34,145 bases of DNA from Bdellovibrionales bacterium (GTDB lineage Bacteria; Bdellovibrionota; Bdellovibrionia; Bdellovibrionales; UBA1609), in assembly GCA_023299885.1 (NCBI GenBank), contig JALZUS010000083.1, forward strand, positions 1 to 34,145, read 5' to 3'. This document shows positions 24,761-32,822 of this stretch, piece by piece. A program made the position numbers and the translations under genes. How positions within the stretch are numbered: position 1 is the first letter of the stretch; each line of letters begins with the position of its first letter. Below the pieces are notes generated by a model that saw only the letters and a program-made list of their open reading frames with translations, had not been told where the DNA came from and ran no database searches.

Positions 24761-26986
24761 GTGGAGACTTTAAAACACTACAAAGACTATGACCAAAATC
24801 AAATAGCGGGCCTCTCACCCGCTATTGATCGCTATCTTTACTTAACCACAAAAACAACAACCTCTTTTTCTGATGAGCTTAGAGCACTAAGACATACTCA
24901 TTGGCTTAACGCGGCATTAGCTACGCACTTTAATACGGCCACTACCAAACAAATCACTAATTACTGGAGCCACCGGGCAGAAGTCATTGTGGATAAAGCT
25001 TGGGACAATAGTGGACTATCAAGCTTTGATGTATCTGCTTTTTCATTAGGTAAACTTGGCTGCGCAGAACTTAATTTGAGCTCTGATATTGACCTAGTTT
25101 TAGTTTCTGAAGCACCCCCTACCAAAGAGCTATTGCGTGCTGTAAAAAAATTTACAAGACTAATATCAGAGCAAACTTCTTTTGGATTTTGCTTTCGGCT
25201 AGATTACGATTTAAGGCCTAACGGCAGACTGAGCCCTATCGTTTGCACACTTACAGAGCTTGAAAATTACTACTGGTCGCAAGGAGAAAATTGGGAGCGA
25301 TTAGCTTTAATCCGACTCAAACATCTAGCTGGAAAAAAAGAGCTTTCCAATAAAGTAATACAAATAGTAAAGCCTTTTAGTTTTAGAAAACATATCGACA
25401 GAACTTATATCCAACAACTTTCATCTATCAGGCAGCAACTTAGTAAGAGTGGCGATGATACACTAACCAATATTAAACTCTGCCCTGGCGGCATTAGAGA
25501 TATTGAACTTTACACCCATGCCTTACAGGCCATATACGGCGGCAAATTTACTGACCTACAAATAAAACCAACTGATGAGGCCCTCAACAAATTAGCTGAC
25601 CTTAAGTTAATTAAAACAGAGGATGCCGACCTATTAATTCAAAGCTATTGGAAATACAGAGATCTTGAGCATAAGGCACAACTAAAAGACGACCAACAAA
25701 CTCATGAGATAAAGACAACAAAAGAAATCAGTGAAATTACTCACTATATACAAAACCACATATCCTCGTTGTTACCTAAGCCAGAAGCCTCAACGACCGA
25801 GGCCCTTACAGCCAAAAAGAATGTAATTAAAAATATTTTAGAAACAAGTAATAACGAGCCTATGCTGGCTTTTTTAAAAGGCATTAAAAATCATTCTAAA
25901 ATATTTCAAACACTCAATGAGCACACTGAGCTTTTGGAGCTTTTAAAAAGTCTGTTTAATGCTTCACCGCCCATGGCTCAAGTCTTTTTAGCACGCCCCT
26001 CTTTGGTGCAGGCCTTTCTTTACAAAACAACAACTCTTGATAAATCAGATGAAGAGTCTTTTTACAGTTCTCTTGTAGACCTTAAACTTTTGCACACTAT
26101 TGTCGCCAGCAGTGAATTTTTATATCATTTAGACCTCTTTAAGCTTCACAAAAAATGCACCCATACCGCTGATACTATTATCACCGAACTCATTGATTTT
26201 TTAAATCCCAATAAGCTCACCATCACCCCGCTTTGCCTTGGCAAATGGGGCGGACAGGAAATGGGACTGTACTCTGATTTAGATTTTGCCTTTATTACAG
26301 ACGACCAGCCCACACAAAAGCACCATAGGCTCGCCAAAAAAATACTAAGCCGACTCACAGAACAACATAGAGGCGGCCACATCTACCCTGTTGATTTAAG
26401 GCTGAGGCCCTTTGGAGACTCGGGGCTAATTATAACCTCTGTAAAAAGCCTTGAAAACTTTATTGCAAATGAATCAGAACTTTGGCAAAGACAGGCTTAT
26501 TTAAAATCTAGATTTTTAAACTCTAGCTACTTTTTAAAATACAAAAGCAATCAAGAAAGCGACTTTAACGAGCTTAATAAAATAAGAGAAAAACTCCTTA
26601 TAAAAAAAACCTCAAGCAAAACAGATATCAAATATAATCCAGGCGGCCTTATTGATATTGAGTTTAATATTCAATATCAGTTTTTAAAAAAAGGCATAAA
26701 GCCCATATCACCAAATACATTTACACAAATAGACCAATTAATAAGCCTCAATCAAATAGACGCTGAGGCCGGGCAAGACCTGAGAAACAACTATGAGTTC
26801 TTGTGTGTCCTCTCTCAGCTCTTACAGCTCTTTCATGGAGCCAGCACCCACCAGGTTGGCTCTCAATCAAAAGGGCTCGATAATATTTCCCATAAGCTGA
26901 GCTTATCTAATATGGAATTATTGACCAAAGTTGGCCGTATTATGGGACATAATACGTCGCTTCTAGGGTTATTTTTACCAAAATAA
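24761..26986 (+). CDS. glnE: Glutamine synthetase adenylyltransferase, short form
   Basis: This protein of about 741 residues controls glutamine synthetase by adding or removing AMP. Both nucleotidyltransferase halves are present: FSLGKLGCAELNLSSDIDL at about 94-112 and LCLGKWGGQEMGLYSDLDF at about 490-508. Each is followed by its companion motif, CPGGIRDIEL and NPGGLIDIEF. It is much shorter than E. coli GlnE (946), with reduced linkers and tail. The start is GTG at 24761, with no clear SD, 9 bases after tolB, so it probably depends on tolB transcription and translation. glnA and glnB (PII) are not in the window. Confidence 0.88.
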   Translation: METLKHYKDYDQNQIAGLSPAIDRYLYLTTKTTTSFSDELRALRHTHWLNAALATHFNTATTKQITNYWSHRAEVIVDKAWDNSGLSSFDVSAFSLGKLGCAELNLSSDIDLVLVSEAPPTKELLRAVKKFTRLISEQTSFGFCFRLDYDLRPNGRLSPIVCTLTELENYYWSQGENWERLALIRLKHLAGKKELSNKVIQIVKPFSFRKHIDRTYIQQLSSIRQQLSKSGDDTLTNIKLCPGGIRDIELYTHALQAIYGGKFTDLQIKPTDEALNKLADLKLIKTEDADLLIQSYWKYRDLEHKAQLKDDQQTHEIKTTKEISEITHYIQNHISSLLPKPEASTTEALTAKKNVIKNILETSNNEPMLAFLKGIKNHSKIFQTLNEHTELLELLKSLFNASPPMAQVFLARPSLVQAFLYKTTTLDKSDEESFYSSLVDLKLLHTIVASSEFLYHLDLFKLHKKCTHTADTIITELIDFLNPNKLTITPLCLGKWGGQEMGLYSDLDFAFITDDQPTQKHHRLAKKILSRLTEQHRGGHIYPVDLRLRPFGDSGLIITSVKSLENFIANESELWQRQAYLKSRFLNSSYFLKYKSNQESDFNELNKIREKLLIKKTSSKTDIKYNPGGLIDIEFNIQYQFLKKGIKPISPNTFTQIDQLISLNQIDAEAGQDLRNNYEFLCVLSQLLQLFHGASTHQVGSQSKGLDNISHKLSLSNMELLTKVGRIMGHNTSLLGLFLPK

Positions 26987-26995
26987 GGTTTAAGG

Positions 26996-27024
26996 TTTAA
27001 AGCATTATTAGCATAGCTTATATT
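26996..27024 (+). promoter_or_regulatory. Possible promoter of the exported-protein gene
   Basis: TTTAAA (26996-27001) and TATATT (27019-27024) are 17 bases apart and match the sigma70 consensus at four and five positions. A 7-bp tandem repeat TAAGGTT (26984-26997) overlaps it. CGGGGGACT occurs at 27043-27051 and again at 27060-27068, the second copy serving as SD for the gene at 27070. Confidence 0.35.
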
Positions 27025-27069
27025 CACATCACGCCAAAAAGTCGGGGGACTTAAATTAACGGGGGACTA

Positions 27070-28143
27070 ATGTTCGCAAAAGTAAGCATGTTTATTTTAA
27101 TACTATCAAGCACGGCCTACGGGGCTGGTGATTGTGCAGACTACTTAAAAAAAAGTAGCCAAATTAGCAACTACAGTAAGCCAGCCATTGGCTTTAATTC
27201 AAACCTTACTGAAACACTGCAAGTAAATATTCTTAAAGCAAAAATTATAGTAGAGGCCTCTCAAGAAGCTTCTGAAAAACATGCTGCCGAGTATTTACTT
27301 TCTAATGGAGTTAACTTAGAAAATGACATAGAACTCTCACTTTTTACTGGCTTTGTTTTAGGGGCTCGCAACAGGCATCTTGTTATGTATGACGGCGGAA
27401 CACCCAGCATATCGGTGAAACAGAAAGTTAATAATAGCAACAAAACAAAAGTAAGTAAAACATCGCAAGCCACAGCAGACCTACTTGGTGTTTCTACAAA
27501 TAAAAATTTTGCAAAAGAAAAGCTATACAAGCCTGCATTCCTTTCTAAAAGCTTTCCCGCATCTTTAAAAATTGCCGAAAAATTAGGTCTTATTAAAATG
27601 ACTGACAAACAAACCTTTGCCAGCCTCGAAAGCACTCTGACGCCATTACAAATTGAAGAGCAAATACAACACATGGCCATGATGATACATAGCGGACAAG
27701 CACAAGTGGCTTATGGAGCTCTTAAAGAAATCTTTGAGCTTTCAAAAGATGATGAAAACTTAAGTAAAATTGATCCTCTCGTCTCTCAAATTGAAAACCT
27801 GAACCCTTTATTTGCAAGCTCTCAATACTATCTTTTGAGCGTACTTTCAGGCAAAGTTCAGTTTTCAAAAGATGGCTATCAGCAAGCAAGCTTAACTGAT
27901 TTTCAAAACTTTACTGAAATTATTTTTGATAGCTCAACTAATGAAAATACTTGGAAAAAAAGAGTGCATGACACAGCTGTTGCTAGGTTGCAGGCCACCA
28001 AAAAGCCGACAACAAAAGAGCTTACTGAAGAAGAATACTTAACTCTTAAAAAGCAATATGATTATATCTACAGAGCTCCACTAAGAATTTTTGAAAGCTA
28101 TACAAGATTAGACAGCCCTGGCTTCGCTACCCCAGCCAACTAA
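27070..28143 (+). CDS. Exported protein of unknown function
   Basis: I do not recognise this 357-residue protein. It has a signal peptide (about 1-19, cut near AYG/AG) with a cysteine soon after (C23), but no lipobox. The mature part is mostly helical, with a Ser/Asn/Lys-rich stretch around 117-140 that may be a flexible linker, then a helical block rich in Leu and Gln from about 180 to 330. No enzyme motif is visible. GGGGGA is close before the ATG. The next gene starts 4 bases after its stop, so both are on one mRNA. It is probably periplasmic. Confidence 0.6.
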   Translation: MFAKVSMFILILSSTAYGAGDCADYLKKSSQISNYSKPAIGFNSNLTETLQVNILKAKIIVEASQEASEKHAAEYLLSNGVNLENDIELSLFTGFVLGARNRHLVMYDGGTPSISVKQKVNNSNKTKVSKTSQATADLLGVSTNKNFAKEKLYKPAFLSKSFPASLKIAEKLGLIKMTDKQTFASLESTLTPLQIEEQIQHMAMMIHSGQAQVAYGALKEIFELSKDDENLSKIDPLVSQIENLNPLFASSQYYLLSVLSGKVQFSKDGYQQASLTDFQNFTEIIFDSSTNENTWKKRVHDTAVARLQATKKPTTKELTEEEYLTLKKQYDYIYRAPLRIFESYTRLDSPGFATPAN

Positions 28144-28147
28144 ATAA

Positions 28148-29143
28148 ATGCAGAAAAAAGCACTTATTACTGGAGCCACTGGTTTTGTTGGTTCTTGGCT
28201 AACAAAAAGGCTTATCAAAGATGGGTATGACGTTATTGCCCCCGTTAGAAATATCAAAAAAGCTCAAGAACTAAATTCAGAAGGCGCTACCTTAGAGCCC
28301 TATTCTTTAACAGACTCAAAGTCTATTAATTCTATTTTTAAAAAGCACCAGCCTGATATTGTGTTTCATTTAGCAGGATACATAGCTTACAAAAAAGAAG
28401 AACGTCAAAAGATGTATGAGGCCAATGTTACTGGCACACAAAATATTGTTTCTGCATGCACAAAATATAAAACCAGCAAACTTATTTATATGAGCTCTGT
28501 TGTCGCTATTGGTGCCGGGCAAAACAAAAATGATGTCTTAGATGAAATGTCCCCCTTTAATGTGGGTCAATATGATTTTGGATATTTCGAAACAAAAAAA
28601 GAGGCTGAGAGTATTGTCATGGCTGCCCATAAAAAAGAAGGCCTCCATGCTATCTGCCTTAACCCATCTACAATTTATGGCCCTGGAGATATGCTTAAAG
28701 GCAGCCGTAAAGCTCAGCTTAAGGCTGCAAAAGGGAAAATGCCTTTTTACCCTAAAGGCGGAGTTAGCATTATTCACATTGAAGACCTTATAAGTGCAGT
28801 GATGGCCTCTATAACAAAAGCAAAACCTGGCGAACGCTATATTTTATCTGGTGAAAACATAAGCTTAAAAGAGCTCTTTAGTATCATATCAAAAGCCGCA
28901 AAAGTTCAGCCTCCAAAAATTGGCTTGAACCGCCCTGTAATGCTAACTATAGCTTACCTTTTTAAAGGACTTGGCATTTTGGGCATCAAAGCCCCTTTAT
29001 CTGTAGAGAATGCTTATATCGCCTCTATGTATCATTGGTTTGATAATACAAAAGCTACAAACACACTTGGGCTTGTCACAAGGCCTGCAGAAGAAACAAT
29101 TAAAGAGAGTGTTCTCTGGGCTAAAGAACATAGCCTTATATAA
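28148..29143 (+). CDS. NAD(P)-dependent epimerase/reductase, extended SDR
   Basis: This 331-residue extended short-chain dehydrogenase has an N-terminal Rossmann motif ITGATGFVGSWL (about 7-18), VFHLAGYIAY in the first half, catalytic YxxxK as YFETK (about 149-153) and NPSTIYGPGDM with a substrate-side segment beyond. It is closest to dihydroflavonol-4-reductase/hopanoid-associated sugar epimerase-like members, which reduce or epimerise varied sugar or lipid substrates. The substrate cannot be told from sequence. It follows the exported protein by 4 bases. Confidence 0.82.
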   Translation: MQKKALITGATGFVGSWLTKRLIKDGYDVIAPVRNIKKAQELNSEGATLEPYSLTDSKSINSIFKKHQPDIVFHLAGYIAYKKEERQKMYEANVTGTQNIVSACTKYKTSKLIYMSSVVAIGAGQNKNDVLDEMSPFNVGQYDFGYFETKKEAESIVMAAHKKEGLHAICLNPSTIYGPGDMLKGSRKAQLKAAKGKMPFYPKGGVSIIHIEDLISAVMASITKAKPGERYILSGENISLKELFSIISKAAKVQPPKIGLNRPVMLTIAYLFKGLGILGIKAPLSVENAYIASMYHWFDNTKATNTLGLVTRPAEETIKESVLWAKEHSLI

Positions 29144-29168
29144 AGCTAAGCAAGACTCTTGTTTAGCT
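29144..29168 (+). other. Stem-loop at the 3' end of the SDR gene
   Basis: AGCTAAGCAAG (29144-29154) pairs with CTTGTTTAGCT (29158-29168) over 11 positions with one G-U, around a 3-base loop. It starts just after the stop codon. No T-run follows, so it is more likely an mRNA-end or processing structure than an efficient terminator. Confidence 0.45.
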
Positions 29169-29208
29169 AATATTGTAAGTCCCTATAATCAATATATAAT
29201 TGTTTTGA

Positions 29209-30027
29209 ATGGCTAAGAAAAAAACAAAAAAACGCAAAACTTCTAATAAAAAATCTGGAGTAAAAAAAAGAGGCAAAAGAAAAAAGCCTAAAGCTAAGAA
29301 AAGTTATGCTTTTAAAGCTTTGTTTTCTTTATTTTGTCTTTCCGTTTGCATTACGTTCGCTTTTTTAGTTTATATTATATTTCCATTGCCAAAATTTTCT
29401 GAATTAAATTCCTGCTTTACGACAACTATGACACAACAAAAAAGATGTGTTGGCAGCAATAACTACGCAAAGCTTTCCAACATTTCTCAGTATATTAAAC
29501 AAACTGTTGTAACCTCTGAAGACCAAAAATTTTACACACACTCAGGCGTTGATTACGGATCCATCAGGCACAGCATTCAATCTAACCTTAAAGAAGGTAA
29601 AATTGTACGAGGCGGGTCAACTATCAGCCAACAGCTCATTAAAAACCTTTATCTCAATACAGAAAAAAGTTTTTTAAGAAAGTTTAAAGAGCTTATTTAT
29701 ACTTTTGAACTTGAAAGGCGATTTACAAAAAATAAAATACTTGAGCTTTATTTAAATGTCGCTGAATTTGGGCCAAGAGTTTATGGTGTTAAAAAAGCTT
29801 CTCATTTTTATTTTAAGAAAACACCTTCTCAACTTAGCCTCTTTGAAAGTCTTTTTATGACTCATGTTTTGCCAAGCCCTTACTATTACTCTGAAAATTT
29901 CTTGAACGGCCGGCTTTCAGAATTTAATAAAAAACAAATGAATAGAATCAATAACTGGATGCTTAAATTTAATCATATCAGTAACGAAGAGCATCAGCTG
30001 ACCCAACAAGAAATTACCAATTGGTAA
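29209..30027 (+). CDS. mtgA: Monofunctional peptidoglycan glycosyltransferase (GT51)
   Basis: This 272-residue GT51 enzyme polymerises lipid II into glycan strands on the periplasmic side. Motifs are TSEDQKFYTHSGVD (catalytic E104), GGSTISQQLIKNLYLN (135-150), and ELERRFTKNKILELYLNVAEFG. One membrane helix lies at about 35-59. There is no transpeptidase domain. The cytoplasmic tail (1-32) is unusually basic, about two thirds Lys/Arg, and resembles the histone-like protein at the right end of the window. ATG 29209 has no clear SD. One base separates its stop from that of dusB on the other strand. Confidence 0.9.
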   Translation: MAKKKTKKRKTSNKKSGVKKRGKRKKPKAKKSYAFKALFSLFCLSVCITFAFLVYIIFPLPKFSELNSCFTTTMTQQKRCVGSNNYAKLSNISQYIKQTVVTSEDQKFYTHSGVDYGSIRHSIQSNLKEGKIVRGGSTISQQLIKNLYLNTEKSFLRKFKELIYTFELERRFTKNKILELYLNVAEFGPRVYGVKKASHFYFKKTPSQLSLFESLFMTHVLPSPYYYSENFLNGRLSEFNKKQMNRINNWMLKFNHISNEEHQLTQQEITNW

Positions 30028-30028
30028 A

Positions 30029-31072
30029 CTAACCGTGGCCACCCATTAAGAAAGCTTCGGCAGAAGTGTCTGCCTGCTCTAGCGCGTCTAATTTTGTAAA
30101 ATAAGAATGTATTAAATCTATAAGTGGCGCTTTTTCTTTTATTTGAAAAACTTCTCGCCTATAGGCCGCCGAGTTAGGGTAACCGGAAGCATACCAGCAG
30201 GATAATTTTTTAAGCTGCAGGGTTTGGATGCGCTCCTCACAATGGGCTTCTAAAAACTTAGTGAGCTTTTCAAAGATTGGGATAAAACTTTTCTTACTCT
30301 GTTGGCTTTCAACACCATTAAGTAACTCCATGGATTCTTTAAAAATCCATGGGTTTTTTAAGCAGCCACGGCCTATCATAACTCCATCACAGCCCGACTC
30401 TTTTAATTTATTTACTGATTTTTTAGCACTGGTTAAATCACCATTACCTAAAATTGGAAGCTTAGCATTATCTTTTACATATTTAATGTAATCCCAATCA
30501 GCCTCACCCTTATAAGCTTGTGCACGCGTACGCCCATGAATCGCCACCCATTCTATACCTTCATCAAAAGCCACTTGTGCAAGCTCTAATGAGTTACGCG
30601 TGTCTGCGTCCCACCCCGTCCTGATTTTAACAGTGACGGGCAAACTTGTTGCTGACTTTGTAGTCCTAAAGACATCACGCACTCTATTAAGATCTTTTAA
30701 AATGGCAGCGCCGCCACCCTTTTTTACAACTTTATTTACTGGGCAACCAAAGTTTAAATCAACAAAATTAGCTCCAGCCTGCTCGACCTCTTTGGTCGCA
30801 AAAGCTAAGTCTTCTAAAGAGTCTCCAAAAATTTGTATACCTACAGGCTCTTGAATCTTTTCAAAGTCCATAATTCGTCTTGTTTTTTCAGAATTAAATT
30901 TTAAGCCTGTCGCAGAAACCAGTTCTGTGATTACAACACTACAGCCCATAGTTTTCATAAAGCTCCTGAAGGGCTTATCTGTAATCCCAGCCATAGGGGC
31001 CAAAACAAAGGGATTTTTTTGCAATTGCTGTAAAAGAGTACTCATTAAGAGTGAAATACCCTGTAGAGACAT
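30029..31072 (-). CDS. dusB: tRNA-dihydrouridine synthase
   Basis: This FMN enzyme reduces uridine to dihydrouridine in tRNA D-loops. Its TIM barrel shows APMAGITDKPFR near the start, VDLNFGCPVNKVVKKGGGAA (catalytic Cys in GCP), VTVKIRTGW, IHGRTRAQAYKG and the FMN phosphate site GVMIGRGCLKNPWIF. A helical C-terminal domain follows. These features suit the DusB group. The start at ATG 31072 gives 347 residues; ATG 31045 would give 338 and suits the family equally; neither has a clear SD. tRNA-Phe lies just upstream on the other strand. Confidence 0.92.
   Translation of the reverse strand: MSLQGISLLMSTLLQQLQKNPFVLAPMAGITDKPFRSFMKTMGCSVVITELVSATGLKFNSEKTRRIMDFEKIQEPVGIQIFGDSLEDLAFATKEVEQAGANFVDLNFGCPVNKVVKKGGGAAILKDLNRVRDVFRTTKSATSLPVTVKIRTGWDADTRNSLELAQVAFDEGIEWVAIHGRTRAQAYKGEADWDYIKYVKDNAKLPILGNGDLTSAKKSVNKLKESGCDGVMIGRGCLKNPWIFKESMELLNGVESQQSKKSFIPIFEKLTKFLEAHCEERIQTLQLKKLSCWYASGYPNSAAYRREVFQIKEKAPLIDLIHSYFTKLDALEQADTSAEAFLMGGHG
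30328..30359 (+). terminator. Intrinsic terminator inside dusB, on the opposite strand
   Basis: On the plus strand CCATGGATT (30328-30336) pairs perfectly with AATCCATGG (30344-30352) across a 7-base loop and is followed by a G and six T (30353-30359). This is a complete terminator shape placed about 300 bases past the mtgA stop, antisense to dusB. No terminator is seen nearer to mtgA, so mtgA mRNA may end here. Confidence 0.55.
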
Positions 31073-31131
31073 TTATGTCTACAAAACAAGCATAATAAAG
31101 AAAGATTTCTATAGTTATTGGTGAGCCCACA

Positions 31132-31160
31132 TTGACAGAAAACAGCTAGAAGAATACAAA
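31132..31160 (+). promoter_or_regulatory. Promoter of tRNA-Phe
   Basis: A perfect -35, TTGACA (31132-31137), and TACAAA (31155-31160) are 17 bases apart. Transcription would start near 31167, about 7 bases before the mature tRNA end. Confidence 0.7.
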
Positions 31161-31173
31161 TTATATCTTACGT

Positions 31174-31249
<76 letters not shown>

Positions 31250-31276
31250 TTTTTTAACTTAGCCTAATTACAAAGC

Positions 31277-31453
31277 CTACTTCTTATTTGGCTTCTCTTT
31301 AAAACTCATTAATTTTAATACGTAGTTAATTCTTGAAACAGGATCTTTTTGATAATCGAGCCCAGCCTCTTTCATATAGTTTTTTACAAGATCTTCATTC
31401 GGAACTTCTTTTATAAGTTCATCTACTAAAATTTCTAATTGCTGTAACTCCAT
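31277..31453 (-). CDS. Small conserved-looking protein downstream of uppP
   Basis: This 58-residue soluble protein is not recognised. It is acidic in the first half and lysine-rich at the end, and is probably all helical (LQQLEILVDELIKEV, then LVKNYMKEAGLDY). I start at ATG 31453 because GGAGGA lies about 6 bases upstream; an ATG at 31465 in the same frame has no SD. It is 34 bases after the uppP stop in the same direction, so co-transcription is likely. It converges with tRNA-Phe. Confidence 0.6.
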   Translation of the reverse strand: MELQQLEILVDELIKEVPNEDLVKNYMKEAGLDYQKDPVSRINYVLKLMSFKEKPNKK

Positions 31454-31487
31454 AATATCCTCCATGAAATTATAGAGGGGCCAATAC

Positions 31488-32285
31488 TTACCCCATAAAG
31501 TAAACGATAGTGAATGCTCCTGCTAAAAACAAGTACGGAGCGAATAAATAAAGCTTACCTTTATCTAAAAGCTTTAAAAGCACCTTTAAGCTGAGCACAC
31601 CAAAAATATAAGCTGAAAAAGCCCCGGCCAGTAACATCATGATCTCTGACTGACTTAGGTGGCCGTAGCTCGCACCTGCGGCCTCATAGAGCGAAGCCCC
31701 AATAATAGCCGGTATTGATATAAAAAAACTAAAAGCAGCTGCAGACTTTGATTTTACGCCTAACAGCAAAGCCACTGCTATAGTTAAACCTGACCGACTA
31801 ATACCAGGAAGCACAGCTAAGCCTTGTGCTATACCAATTATTAATGCCTGCATATACGTGACATCTACTTTTAAAAAATTAAATCTATCGCTTTGATTTT
31901 CTGATGCCACTTTTCTTTTAGTAAAAAGTAATATCAGCCCCGTAATCCAAAAAAGCACTCCCACTATATAAGTGTTTTCATAAATACTGTGCCAAACTGG
32001 CTTTAATGAAAGACCTATAACTGCTGTCGGAAGTAAGGCCAAAAAATAAATAATGAAAGTTTTTTGAGTGAGCGACCAGCCTTTTAACGAATACAATAAG
32101 TCTTTTCTATAAACAGTCACAATACTAAGGACAGTAGCCACATGGACGGCTAAATCAAATAGGAATGGAGATACTTTTAACTCCGTAAGCTTTTGCAAGA
32201 CTACTAAGTGGCCCGAACTTGAGACTGGTAGAAACTCTGCTACCCCCTGAACTAAGCCTAAAAAGATTGAAATAAAAAAATCCAG
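31488..32285 (-). CDS. uppP: Undecaprenyl-diphosphatase with a non-AUG start
   Basis: UppP (BacA) removes a phosphate from undecaprenyl diphosphate so that the lipid carrier can be reused in wall synthesis. The family's second motif is intact (AQGLAVLPGISRSG) with several membrane helices. In the usual ORF reading the first standard start is a TTG at 32198, which would delete the essential N-terminal motif. Reading upstream in the same frame gives VQGVAEFLPVSSSGHLVV, a perfect family match, reaching CTG at 32285 or ATT at 32288 and then a stop nine codons upstream of the CTG, with no ATG, GTG or TTG. AAGG lies six bases before the CTG. I therefore extend the gene to 32285 (about 265 residues). 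Confidence 0.88.
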   Translation of the reverse strand: MDFFISIFLGLVQGVAEFLPVSSSGHLVVLQKLTELKVSPFLFDLAVHVATVLSIVTVYRKDLLYSLKGWSLTQKTFIIYFLALLPTAVIGLSLKPVWHSIYENTYIVGVLFWITGLILLFTKRKVASENQSDRFNFLKVDVTYMQALIIGIAQGLAVLPGISRSGLTIAVALLLGVKSKSAAAFSFFISIPAIIGASLYEAAGASYGHLSQSEIMMLLAGAFSAYIFGVLSLKVLLKLLDKGKLYLFAPYLFLAGAFTIVYFMG

Positions 32286-32363
32286 AATAAACCTTACTGT
32301 AAGTTGTTACCCTAGTATTTCAAATCTATTTTTACTTTTTGGCAAACAATAATTAGCCTCTAT

Positions 32364-32822
32364 CTAAAATTGCCCACCTATTGAAGAAGACAATCTGCCA
32401 ATAAAAGGCATAAACCCTATTATCATTAATGATGGCAGCTGCAGAAATAAAAGTGGGAACAATGAGTAAAGCGGCATTTTTTTAAGCTGACGATCTATAT
32501 CGTCGTCTATGGCTTTACTTAGTTTTATCTCAAATTCTAATAACTTCTCTAATACAGGTTGCCCCTTAATACCTATTTCTAAAATTTCTAAGAGAATTCT
32601 TCTATGTATACTTTTTATTTTAATTAAAACACTATCTGTCTCTTGGCCTGCCTTAATTTTTTCAAACCATTCTTTAATGTTTTTTGTAAAATCACAGGCC
32701 TCTGGCCGAATCACATAACTTTCGATAGCCTCATAAACAGAGTCCCCACTTATTAATGCTGTTTTTATAAAAAATAAAAGCTCTAAAGGCGGAGCTATAT
32801 TTAGTTGTTTTTTTCTTTTCAT
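32364..32822 (-). CDS. T2SSF/TadC-like membrane protein
   Basis: This 152-residue protein has the T2SSF fold pattern: a helical cytoplasmic part beginning PPLELLFFIKTALISGDSVYEAI, a second amphipathic repeat, and a hydrophobic C-terminal segment (about 122-145). Such proteins form the inner-membrane platform of type II secretion and Tad/Flp pilus machines. It is short and lacks the N-terminal helices of full TadC. ATG 32822 overlaps the stop of the upstream gene (ATGA) and has GGAAGG upstream. It probably works with that gene's product as a TadB-TadC-like pair. Confidence 0.6.
   Translation of the reverse strand: MKRKKQLNIAPPLELLFFIKTALISGDSVYEAIESYVIRPEACDFTKNIKEWFEKIKAGQETDSVLIKIKSIHRRILLEILEIGIKGQPVLEKLLEFEIKLSKAIDDDIDRQLKKMPLYSLFPLLFLQLPSLMIIGFMPFIGRLSSSIGGQF

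Noticed and set aside
29144-29168. Stem-loop as an intrinsic terminator after the SDR gene
   Set aside because: The stem is good but no T-run follows, and mtgA lies close downstream in the same direction.
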